Source of the DNA: Endothia cerciana
Taxonomy: Eukaryota; Ascomycota; Sordariomycetes; Diaporthales; Cryphonectriaceae
NCBI GenBank assembly: GCA_026119935.1
Contig: JALRMH010000011.1
Location: 1 to 64,000, forward strand
Length of the DNA: 64,000 nt
Direction of reading: 5' to 3'
In this document: positions 10,481 to 20,844 of the stretch, in pieces
Numbering within the stretch: the stretch's first letter is position 1
Layout of the letters: each line of letters begins with the position of its first letter
Program-made: the position numbers and the translations under genes
Notes under the pieces: generated by a model
Told to the model about the DNA's origin: nothing
The model's input: only the letters and a program-made list of their open reading frames with translations
The model's database searches: none

Positions 10481-12514
10481 ATGGCAGCCGCAGAGGGAGG
10501 AGGAAGAGGAGAAAGACTTCCTCCCGCAGGTGCAGCACGCACATTGTTGCGCGAGCTGTGTGCCTCCGCCGCGCTGGGCATCAGGGAGGAGTGCCAATAT
10601 GTCCTTGGAGGGGCCAAGAGGGGGGCTGACGGGAACCATGATGGTGGTCTCCGCACCACGAATAGCATCAGCAGCATCAGCGGCGGCCAGGCGAGCCGGA
10701 CCCTAGCAGGCTGCGGTGAGCCGCTCGTGCATCTCCTTGGGCGACTGGCGTCGCGAACAGCCGGCCTGTACGAGGTGGTGGCGCCTCAGCAGCCTGGGCT
10801 GCCGTTACCATCACCACCTGGGCCGGTGTTGTTATCCGCCCACCCGGGTGGCCCTGCCGGTGACGAGCAACAGCCCGATGCCGTGCGCCCCCACCTGTCG
10901 CCGGATAGGACACAGCCGCGGGCGACCCGTGGCGGGGACGACCAGGAACGACACGGAGGCGGCGGGAGGCAGCCCAGCCATGGCGGCCGCGTCGGTGACG
11001 TCCCCGTCCTGAGAAGGCTGGAGGACCTACTGTCGATCGCGTACTCGAGGTTCTACGCATACCCTTACAAGGATCTACCATTGTGCTGGAGGCAGCTGTA
11101 CACAGACGCCGCCATCCTGAAGTTCAGCTATCTCTACCTGGTCTTCTGCCAGGCCCGGCCAGTGCTGGATGGTACTTCCGACGCCGGCGCCAGCGCCAGC
11201 GCCAGCGCCAGCGTCGACCATGCAGCCGGCCGCCCGTCGGCTGACGACCCGGCGGAAGGAAATACGAAGAAGACAGCAGACGAGACCCTGGACGATATGG
11301 TCCGGTCACTGGACCTGGCGCTGATCCTCGCGGGGGCCGGTGGCCACGCTAGAGGTAGGATATGGATCGACCAGGCCTTTGAGCTGCTGGAGGACGCCTG
11401 CACGACGGGTGTCCCACCGGCGTCGACAGCCGCCGTCAACACCCATCAGGAGGCGGACACCCACATGGCCCGTTCGTCTGTGCTGCCGCCGGCTAAGAGG
11501 AGGAGGAGGCTAGGCGCCCCGCCCCGTGGCCACCGCGCTACGATGTGGCAAGGACAGCCATCCTTCTCACCCCATGAACCCTTCACGCCACCCGTCCGGC
11601 ACCCGACCCGTCAAGAACCCGCTAGCGGCATGGACATGTCCGCGTTCCAGAGGTACATGGACGAGGCACCGCGCGACCACGGGCCCGAGCCCCTGATACT
11701 GACCGGCCTCGTGGACGGCTGGCCGGCCCGGACATCACGGCCGTGGGACAAGCCATCGTACCTCCTGCACCGGACCCTCGGGGGCCGGAGGCTGGTGCCC
11801 GTAGAGACCGGTCGGAGCTACGTGGATGAGGGGTGGGGCCAGAAGATCGTGAGGTTCGGTGACTTTCTCGAGGGGTACATCGACCCGTCCCTCTCCGCGC
11901 GGGATGCGCCAGCACCACCACCACCACCACCACCACCAGGCGGCGGGGACACCCGCGCCCCCGCGAGGCCCACCGCCTACCTCGCGCAGCACCAGCTCCT
12001 CCTCCAGCTGCCCCAGCTCCGCGGCGACATCCTGGTCCCCGACCACTGCTACACCGCGCCGCCGGGCCACCTCACGGACCCCTCGCAGGACCAGCCCGAG
12101 CTCAGCGAGCCCGTGCTCAACGCGTGGTTCGGCCCCCCCGGGACCATCACCCCCCTCCATACGGACCCCTACCACAACATGCTGGCCCAGGTCGTGGGGA
12201 GGAAGTACGTCCGGCTGTACTCGCCGCGCCAGACCCCGAGGATGCGCCCGAGGGGGAGCGAGGGCGGCGTGGACATGGGGAACACGAGCCTCTGGGACGT
12301 CGGCGCGCTGGAGGGGTGGGATGCCGGGGGGCCAGGCGGCGCCGGGGAGGAGGGGGCGGGGGATGGACGGGGGGCAGAGGCGGTACGCTTCGGCGAGGTG
12401 CCGTTCGTCGACTGCATCCTCGAGCCGGGGGACACGCTCTACATACCCATCGGCTGGTGGCACTACGTAAGAGGCCTGAGCATCTCCTTCAGCGTTAGCA
12501 TCTGGTGGAATTGA
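10481..12514 (+). CDS. JmjC-domain 2-oxoglutarate oxygenase, KDM8/JMJD5-like
   Basis: A single exon encoding 677 aa. The C-terminal half is a cupin-8/JmjC domain: entry motif LTGLVDGWPA, then FGDFLEGYI, LLQLPQLRGDILVPDHCY and NAWFGPPGTITPLHTDPYHN. The iron ligands His and Asp are in LHTDPYHN (about residue 560), and the distal His is in IPIGWWHYVRGLS near the C-terminus. Such proteins are Fe(II)/2OG-dependent; animal JMJD5 is a nuclear arginyl hydroxylase also reported to affect histones. The N-terminal half is weakly conserved, with an Ala-Ser-rich repeat (11188-11215) and a basic KRRRR stretch that may be a nuclear signal. Two low-complexity insertions interrupt the catalytic region: a poly-Pro/Gly stretch (11910-11950) and a Gly-rich loop (12320-12380). 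Substrate unknown. Confidence 0.9.
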   Translation: MAAAEGGGRGERLPPAGAARTLLRELCASAALGIREECQYVLGGAKRGADGNHDGGLRTTNSISSISGGQASRTLAGCGEPLVHLLGRLASRTAGLYEVVAPQQPGLPLPSPPGPVLLSAHPGGPAGDEQQPDAVRPHLSPDRTQPRATRGGDDQERHGGGGRQPSHGGRVGDVPVLRRLEDLLSIAYSRFYAYPYKDLPLCWRQLYTDAAILKFSYLYLVFCQARPVLDGTSDAGASASASASVDHAAGRPSADDPAEGNTKKTADETLDDMVRSLDLALILAGAGGHARGRIWIDQAFELLEDACTTGVPPASTAAVNTHQEADTHMARSSVLPPAKRRRRLGAPPRGHRATMWQGQPSFSPHEPFTPPVRHPTRQEPASGMDMSAFQRYMDEAPRDHGPEPLILTGLVDGWPARTSRPWDKPSYLLHRTLGGRRLVPVETGRSYVDEGWGQKIVRFGDFLEGYIDPSLSARDAPAPPPPPPPPGGGDTRAPARPTAYLAQHQLLLQLPQLRGDILVPDHCYTAPPGHLTDPSQDQPELSEPVLNAWFGPPGTITPLHTDPYHNMLAQVVGRKYVRLYSPRQTPRMRPRGSEGGVDMGNTSLWDVGALEGWDAGGPGGAGEEGAGDGRGAEAVRFGEVPFVDCILEPGDTLYIPIGWWHYVRGLSISFSVSIWWN

Positions 12515-13163
12515 ACCTCTTTGCCACCCACCCACACAATCATGCGACAGTGGGATCCGGGGAGAGTTTTTCTTGGGGGGGGGGGGGGTGTTGTTGGTAT
12601 GAAAGCCCTGGAAGCTATTGCCCACTTCCTCCTACCTGAATGAGCGGGACGCTGTAGGGATCGGCCCGCCCGGCGGGAAACTCGAAATAACGATCAGCTA
12701 GTTGCTATATCCCCGGGTGAGGCTCGGGGATGGGGGGATTCGCACTGCGTGACGGACGCTCTCGCGGGCGAGACGTCACTTTCGTTGGCCTGCACGTACT
12801 CAATGGGGAGGACAGTCGGTCTCAATCCTATGCCCGTTTTCTGTCAGTATAGGCATGTCTCTGTACCATGTGGTGCTAAACGCATAATTCCTCCTGGAGG
12901 GAGAAGTAGGCTCTGGATGGACCCTAGGAGAGAGAAGCATCGACTTCGTAAATAGCCCAACGCCGGCTATGGCACTACCGCAGCCCCCAAGTGAGAGTAC
13001 ATTCTATGAAACTATGTGCTTATCCGCTGATTATCCTCCATTTTGGGTATCTTCCTGTTGTGTTCCGCCATGTCTCGCTGTCCGCATACGAAGACGCCAC
13101 CCACCCTATGCATTCCAAAAAGCCAAAGACTTTGCCTGTCTCCTGATCCCCGGGCCCCCCAAA
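12515..13163. other. Intergenic region between convergent genes
   Basis: A 650-bp convergent spacer containing the 3' flanks of the JmjC and F-box genes. It holds a run of more than ten G near 12580. No gene is seen. Confidence 0.6.
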
Positions 13164-16100
13164 TCACAGTTGCCCCAAGACGATCTCCCTATTGAAGATC
13201 TTCACGTCCCCGGCCGCATAGAACGGCACGTTCTCAGCCATGATCCTCTCCCCACCACCGTCATCATCGTCATCATCGTCATCATCGTCACTATCACTGG
13301 CAGCGTCGGGATTGTCCAGGGACAACAAGGGGTACGGATTGGCATTCATGAGCGTCGACAGGGAGGCCTTCTCCTTGCCCTTGGATTTTGACTCCCGCTT
13401 CTTTCCCTTGCGCAACTCCTTCCGCCGGACAATGTGCTCGATGCTGTCGTCCTCGTCGATGGCGAGCCACTCAATCTTGAGCTTGGGCAAGTGGGTCAAT
13501 GTGTCGATGATGAAGCGCTTGGTCTCCCGCATCACCCAGACGCAGGTGTCATCATTACGTAGATTGATGATGTGCAGCGCGCGTAGGTTGGTCAGGTGCT
13601 GGATGCTTTGAAGGAGAGTATGCTGAACGCCAGGTTAGCCATGCTCAGACCAGAGAGATCTGCTGGGAGGGAGGGACTTACAATCTCACGGATACCGCTG
13701 CTGATAGCCAGCTCCTCAAGCGCATTCCCCGGCCTGCACAGGAGCGATGCTGTCTTTAAATCTATGTCCCATTGCCAGCTTGACTGGCACTTGATCATGA
13801 GCCGCTTGAGGCTTCCTAAGTGCTTCCTCAACACGTATCGCCTGATCTGATCAATCGTGACGGCCGAGCCCGGCGCAAACGACTCCGGCTTGAACTTGCG
13901 TGATCGCTCCAGCATGTAGAGCTCATGAAGCTCCGGGAGCTGAGAGAGAAAGTGCAAGAACAAGGGGGACACATTGTCGGTGAAGACCTTTCGCAAAGGT
14001 AACGGCTGGAGCTGGTTCTCCTTGACGAAAAGAGCCCAGACAGGAGCTTGGTTGCCAACGCCGAGCAACGTGATGCTCTGAAGTACCCGCAGGTCAATAG
14101 CGCGCGACAGCACTGAGCGCTTGACCGGGATCAAGTAGATGCTCAGCGACTCGAGGCTAAGCCCTCTCGTCGACCTTGCGTATTCGTGAATGCGCTGCCG
14201 CAAGGCGTCCGAACCGCCGGCCCTTGTAGCATCGGGCATCTGCTTTTCCACATCCTCAATCTCTGCGGCCACGACTGACATCCCATGTTTGATATCCTTG
14301 ATGCTGTCGCTGAACTCCTTCGTCTGCCTCTCGGCATCCTTGACACGCTTCATGGCATGAGGCCCTTCAGGTCCTGCGGCCGCCAGTCCGTCAATCTCCT
14401 TCTGCAACTCCTCGGCCTCAACTTCGAAAAATTGCAATTTGTCTGCAAGGATCTTGAAATTCGCCCTTTGTGCGTCCAGGTTGGCAACTACTGCAGATAC
14501 GTTCGGACTCGGGTCTTCGACAGTAGCACCACCGTCCTTCATGGCAGTGCCGACACCATTGGTCTGTGTTGTGGGCTCCCCGGGTTCCGATGCTTCCGCA
14601 CCGTTGACAGCCTCAGCCTCGTCAAGTTCTGCTGATTCATCGAAAAGGCTATCCTCCAATGGCGCCTCGATATCGATGTCGTCGGGGCCAAAGTCTCGCT
14701 CATGCTCCGGAGTCTTCGGCGTTTCCTCCTTGAACAGGCCCGATCCGGCCTGCTGTCCACCTGCGACTTCCGACTCATTCGCCGCTCCACCGTTCATGCC
14801 AGCGCCGCTCGACTCGCCTTCCGTGCCGTTCTCCTTTGGGGGATCCGCCCTGGAAGCCTCCTCGTCGACGTATTTCCTCGCCGCCACCTCGATGACGTTC
14901 AAAATGTCCTTCTGGGCGACCGTGAAGTCCTCCGACCCATTGAGCTGGCTCATGAGTTTAGTGGACACCGCCCTTAGGGAGTTGATGAACTCGCGACCGG
15001 GACGCACCACATCGTCCTCCTTTGGGGCATCGTCCTCCTTTGGGGCATCGCCCTCCTTCTCTTGTGCCTGTCTCACGGGCTCCTTGACCAGGTATGGCTC
15101 CAGGTCAAATATGCGACCCAACACCGCCTCCTGTGTCTTCCGCTCCTCCTGAGCATGGAGAGCCCTTGCTGGCCCGCTGAGGTCGTCAAATGTCGGCGGT
15201 GGCGGGACGCTCACTGGCATCACTTGGAACTCATCGTCAGGATCCGAATCCTCAGGGTCAATTTCTTCCGGAGGGGGCTTTCGGGCGTGGTTGGCGAGGT
15301 TCGTCGAGAATGACAGACTCAGCTCGCTCAGGGTTCCCTGGGAGTTCCGAATGCATGACTTCAGCTCCGTAATGACGTCCAGGTTATCGATATCCAGGAT
15401 GGACAGAGAATGTAGATTCTTGAATCCCGACAGGGTCGGTGGACCGGTAGCTGTCGTATGCTGTCTTGACAGTCTCGCCCTGGGGACCTTGGGGAGGGGA
15501 GGAGGTGGCGGTAATGATGATAAGTGAGGCGGGATGTGGAAGAGGGATGGGGGAGGTGGAGGCAGGGTGATGGTCGGCTGCGGGATCGATTGATCGTGGC
15601 CTGGAAGGTGAGTTGGAGGGGCGCCCGGAGAGTTCGAAGGTATGTAGAGGGGTAGCGGTGGTGGGGCCTCGTAGGACGAGGTCCCATGGTGGAGGCGGAT
15701 GTGTAGGCGAGTGAGGGTCTCGATCCGGTGGAGCGCCTTGTATACCGGTCGGCTTAGCTCGACGCGGATGCCCCACCTCAGTTTCTCAAGCGCCTTCGCC
15801 TTGCGCAGCGCCAACAAGAGTAAGGTATTGAGGAACTTCTCAACGCAGCGGTTGCCTAGTGTGGGCTTGTATGCGATTTCGGCCTTCTCGCCCCTGAGCA
15901 CAGTGTCCAGCGTTATGTCACGGACGTGTTGTGCGTAATCATAGTCGCTCGTAGCAAATGTCTCGAGACCCTTTGCCAGCTGTTCTATGGTGTCGATTGC
16001 GAAGTCGTCCTCTTCTGAGAAGACCATTCGGAGGCTGCGGTAGAGCTCAGCAGCGGCGAGGTCCCGAAAATGCCTGGAGACGAGGGCGACGCAGATCAGG

Positions 16101-16291
16101 TCGGGCCGTGCGCACTAGGAGAGGAGTTTAGCCACGAGCATTACTTGAAGAAGTCGGAGTCCTGATCCACGAGGGGGCTGAGTGTATGCGCTTACATGGC
16201 CGATGATGTTGCACTGGATCTCTCTTGGTAGATCAGTGAAGTGGACGGGCCGCGGGCCCTGCGAAGCCTCCACAGCTGTGTCTGCTTCCAT
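13164..16291 (-). CDS. Large F-box protein with coiled coil and LRR-like C-terminus
   Basis: Exons 16196-16291, 13682-16114 and 13164-13622 give 995 aa. The first exon is needed for the F-box: HFTDLPREIQCNIIGHCARP continues as DLICVALVSRHFRDLAAAEL (residues about 17-56). F-box proteins bind Skp1 and present substrates to the SCF ubiquitin ligase. A Pro-rich segment follows (about residues 155-220). Next come a Glu/Asp-rich middle with a repeated APKEDD, a charged coiled-coil segment (VEAEELQKEIDGL and nearby), and a C-terminal half with leucine-rich-repeat-like spacing (LPELHELYML, LKRLMIKCQ, LTNLRALHIINL). The C-terminus carries a ten-Asp tract encoded by a GAT/GAC repeat at 13258-13300. The start at 16291 is the first ATG joining in frame to the F-box. 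The substrate is unknown. LRR assignment is by leucine spacing only. Confidence 0.85.
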
Positions 16292-17622
16292 CTTTGGAAG
16301 ACGGCGGCGCCTGCAACAGATCGCGCTCTGAGCCTAGCGGCGAAGTGGAAAGAGTACCAAGTTGGAATCGTTGTCGCCGCACACCGAAGACGTTGCTTTT
16401 GTCGTCATCAGCTGTACGACAACCAGCTGTGCGATCTGGATACGGAGTATGCCGAGGTAGTTCAGCTGGAGAACAAGAGGAGCAGTCTCTAGTGCCTCCT
16501 CCCCCAGAAAGATGGTGCAGTGGGACAGGTGCTTTTTGCAGCGGGGAGAGACAGGGCGCAGAGGATAGAAGACCAAGCCTTGCCCAAAGAAGGCGAAGGA
16601 CAAGAGCGATGTTTCGTGTTGTTGTTGTTGTTGTTGTTGCGAGAGGGAAGCCCCAAGAACTACGCATGCGCAGTACGGAGTACGTACAAGTTGAAGTTGC
16701 ACCTGTGGGTCTCTGAAGGGCGACTATGGCCATGGTCCGCAGCTTTAGCGCAACCTTATGTTACCACAGTCACTGCACAGTATGCCATGAATGGCAGGCG
16801 GGGATGGTGGGGCGGCGCTTACAGGGATCCAGCCGGTCTTCGCACCCAATCACTCACAGGCCGCGGACGATCCCGGTGGGCCCCCTGTCACAGCTCCAAC
16901 AAGGCTCTCTACATGGTACAAGGCTACATACCAACCGAGAAGAAGACCTCCCAGGGTTTGGCACGACAGGCAACTGCCTGCTTTCTGCTGTGGCAAACAG
17001 CCTCAGTTGGGATTATCCATTGCTGTCTATGGTCCAGATTACTGCGTGTGGCACCTGCATTCAGGTAATGCTCACGCGTCAAAGATGTCAAGGAAAAGAG
17101 ACAGGTACAGATCTCTAGAGTGGTCCTACTGCCCTGATAACACTGCCACCCACATAAGGTCTATGAATGGAGGTGGCATCTGTGGATGTGAGATCGCATT
17201 GTAGTGCTACCTGCTCAACCTTTTTATATGGCCAGGAGTCAACTGTCCCAAAAGCAAAAGACGGATCATCGCACGGGTAGCGGACTGATTGTTCGACGGG
17301 ACAGGAGACGACACCCCTACAGAAGGGGGAGTACAAGGACCTACAGGCACGGAACTATCCAACCTAGTGGCTGATGCCACATACAGCCTCTATCGGGCCT
17401 CTGTAGAATCACATCCACGTTTGCTGATGGAAAGGGACAGAGAGGGCGAGCGGAGAAATTGACGGCGAAACTCAGAGAGACCACGGATGCGCTGTGAATG
17501 AGTAGAGGCCCAACACCATGGGCCAAGACCTTGGGGCATACGAATGTATTGGTATCATGTAGCTGCAATTATTGTCCAACCACCTGCTAAGAATGCTTAC
17601 CTCCCAATCTAAACAGTTTCCC
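16292..17622. other. Intergenic region with (GTT)n repeat
   Basis: This is the promoter side of the F-box gene and the 3' side of the transglutaminase-like gene. It has a (GTT)7 microsatellite at 16618-16639 and a GTAC patch at 16670-16690 containing TACGGAGTAC. No coding frame shows family motifs. Confidence 0.55.
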
Positions 17623-19696
17623 TCAGACCAATTCCCACTCTGCAATGCTGACCCAGCTCATACTGTATCCGCCGCTGGACTTGGTACTCAGGAACTCTTG
17701 CTTGGTGACCCCCATGGCGTCCTTACCATTGAGCACGTTGAGGCCATGCAGCTGTATCTTCTGACCAGGGCTTCCGAGATCCCTGCAAAATGACAAATTA
17801 GCAAATATCCCGCAGAACACGTGGTTCCAAGCCTGAGCAGACGCACCTTGCCGCTATATCACACCACCACCAGAACCCGTCGGTATCCAGTGGTACCTGA
17901 TCGTCCTTCCTCCCATCCACACCGTGGATACTCATCATCAGGAGCCTTGGCTTGCCCCTCCCATTCCTCTCGGCCGTCCAGTGCTCACACAGCTTGGCGA
18001 ACTGGAAGCGAACCGTCTCACCGCTGTAGACCGGGATGTTTTTCTGCGGCGGTGACGAGTTCCATTCAGAGATGCCCTCCTCGATGGCGTTGCCGTACCA
18101 GCGAGGACGCTCCCCACCCGTAGGTCCCATGATGTATTCCTCCCAGGACGGGATACGCCTGTCATCACGATAGAAATACCGGCTGTCCTCTGGGAAGTGC
18201 CTCCACCCGAAAATCTCATTGCTCATCGTAAACTGTTGCGGGTTGAACGATCGCTTGTACGACCGACCATCAAGATGGCCAGCACCCCAACAAGGATCGA
18301 TAAGCTTCCAGTGACCACTGTCGATCCGAACGGCATTCCAAGCGTGACCAGAGGCCTTTCGTGGTGGGGGCGGCTGGCCGTCTTTCACAGGCTCGAAACC
18401 GAAACCCTTTCCGTGACCCCCCGCAACAATACACTGGAGTCCGGCGCGCTTGGCGATGGCCTCATACGTCCGGGCATAGCCCTCACAGACTGCCTTGCCC
18501 GAGAATATCGTCTCACTCGCTGTGCCTCTGGCGGGACACCCGGCAAAGAAGCCCGCAACATCATAATCGATGTTATGATGACACCAGGTAAATATGGCAC
18601 GAGCCTTGTCCGTGGGCGAGGAAAAGGGGCTGCAGAGGTGGTGAGCTAGGTAGCCGACGGGATCGCCGCGGTCGATGACTGAAGGAGGATGCTGGGCCGC
18701 GACACCATCTGGTCCAGCAAAATCTCGACAGACAAGACATGACGTCTCCTGTTGCCCGGCACCTCTGGCGACCGCGGCATCGGTCTGTGCCACGCTGGGG
18801 CGCGAGGCGATCGGCACTGGCGGCGGGGCAGCGCTGGCTGGATCCGCCGGCGTTCCACCAGCTGTGTTCCCTGAGACCTCTGGAATAGTCCGGACGAATT
18901 TGGCTGGCGGAGGGGGAAGCCGTCGTGTCGGAAGGGCTGGAGCCGGTTCCTCGGCCTCGGGTATGCCAGCCGATCGAGCTGGTCTGCTAGGCAACCGGGG
19001 CGGGAGAGATGGCCGGGGTTCAGACTCCCCGTTCCGAGCTGGGATCGCGGATCCAGACCGCTTGGGTAGGACCGGCGCCTTCACAATCTTTGCGGCAGTG
19101 GCTGCCTGAGCGGCCTCGGCCTCCTGTGCCTGAGCGGCTTCTCGCTCTCTCCTTGAAGGCGGAAGTGGCGGCAGTATGGCCTGTTCCAGGGGCGGCGGCA
19201 GTTTCCGGCCGTCAGTGGAGCCAGCACTGGTGGTCGATGAAAGCGTGTTATTCAAGGAGAGCGAGGACATGGTCGATCTGACGGACTCGTTCGAACCCCG
19301 ACGAAGGGCCAGCGATTGGGTTGACGGCCTCCTAGGCGGCAGCGCAGGGGATGTCTTGGTCTGCTCGGAGTCCCGCCTGGGCAATGGGGGCGCAAGGCCA
19401 CGGGCTGGGGGTGAGGTGTGCCCATGCTCGTTCTCGGTGTTGCTTCTTTGAGGGAGGACAGGTGGCGCCTTCTTTACCGGGCGGGCTGGCAGGGCGGGGG
19501 ATGTGGCCTGAGCATGACCATTGAGAGGAGGTGAGGCTGTCGCCTGTGCCTGAGTGGGGGTGCGCGACGGAGGCCGGTTCGAGGGTGGCGGTGGCGGCGG
19601 CCTCTTCTTCGGCTCGGTGAAGTTGGGCTGCTGGTTGAGTGCAGCGATCCTCTCAGCCAGGGAGTTGAAATGTTGAGCCTCCTCCGTATCAGCCAT
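17623..19696 (-). CDS. Transglutaminase-like domain protein with Pro-rich N-terminus (Cyk3/kyphoscoliosis-peptidase type)
   Basis: Exons 17847-19696 and 17623-17782 give 669 aa. I start at 19696 (MADTEEAQHF) rather than the in-frame ATG at 19726, because the former opens the conserved-looking FNSLAERIAALNQQ. The N-terminal half is proline-rich with many PxxP motifs (KKRPPPPPPSNRPP, PALPARPVKKAPP), likely SH3 ligands. The transglutaminase-like fold follows: ARAIFTWCHHNIDYDV, catalytic-type Cys in FSGKAVCEGYARTYEA (about residue 400), His in KASGHAWNAV and Asp in KLIDPCWGAG, so the Cys-His-Asp triad is intact. Fungal relatives such as Cyk3 act in cytokinesis at the septum, but Cyk3 has its own SH3 domain, absent here. 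Whether this one is an enzyme or a scaffold is unknown. The last exon (QKIQLHGLNVLNG...) completes a beta-sandwich-like tail. Confidence 0.88.
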
Positions 19697-20844
19697 CTTC
19701 GTCTCTATAGAACGGGTCGGACACAACAGAGGAGACCTGTCCTGGGGTTGAGCTCGGGCGATGGTCGACAGATCTCCCTAGGGCTCCACCAGTTTGACGT
19801 GCTCAGATTGCGCGGGAAACAATTGATATATGCACCAAATGGATGAAGGGAATGGACCTCGTATGTTACAGGGCGGTAGCCTTATTAGATATGAAAAGTC
19901 ATACTGTGATACCAACTAATGATGAGCGCATGTGTATGAACGAAGGGGCAGCTAAGAAGAAGGACCGGGGCCTGGGACGGTTTCGCTGGTGGGAGGACCT
20001 GCGCCGATGCTGCAGTCAGGTGGCGTGGGGCCAGTAGGTGGTCTCACAGCGAGGCAGAGCAGCCAGCATGCTGGTGGAGGGGAAGGATGAAGATTATCCA
20101 AAACGACGGACTGAAGAGAGAGGGACGAGAGTTGCGGAGGCTTACAGAAGAAACTTGAAATGTGTTGAGGGGCGTGCTTGGGATTTGATAGGTCGTGTAG
20201 TCGCTATAAAATGAGCCTGGGGGGAGGCTTAGGGCCTTGTCAGGATCACCGCTGTGCACTAGCAAGCCTTAGGCACCAGGTAAGAGCCAGGATCTGCATC
20301 CCACCACAGCAACCTTTATTACCGCATGGCAGATTGATTAAGGATCGGTTTTCAACGGCAGGCTGTCCCACAACCTTCTTGCGGAATTGACGTCTGATTC
20401 ATACCAGACCGTTGACCTTGAAAGTCTGTGTTTCTGTTTCAGTAGCCCACAGGGCCAGATTATGTCACAGTAAGAGATCCTTGAACGGGGTTTTCAAAAT
20501 TGATGCTAGGAAGAACCGGCCAGTCATTATTTCGTCCCAAGCCCTTCTGTCACTGTCGCCGGGGGTGACCAACATTATCAAGGCTCTATCCCTCGACATA
20601 CGCTCTCCCGCAACGCCTCAGACTCATCCGTACAAATTCATAGAAATAGCAATCGCTCCGCAGAGGCACGATGCTCTCAATCCTGGAGTGGTGAATTACA
20701 ATCATCTACGGGCAAAACCAACACCTAGTCTAGAGAAATGCCTAATGCAACATACTAAGAGGAGTTCATGTTTTTGTATTTAACGTCCGGAACACCGTGC
20801 TGTGTCTCTGATTCGCCCCCCTCCCCCCGTCCGGCAAAGATCCA
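19697..20844. other. Intergenic region
   Basis: About 1.1 kb containing the upstream region of the transglutaminase-like gene and the 3' flank of the MFS gene. I see no gene, repeat or RNA in it. Confidence 0.5.

Noticed and set aside
11735..12625. 296-codon minus-strand frame opposite the JmjC gene
   Set aside because: Antisense shadow of a GC-rich exon; the plus strand carries the intact JmjC motifs.
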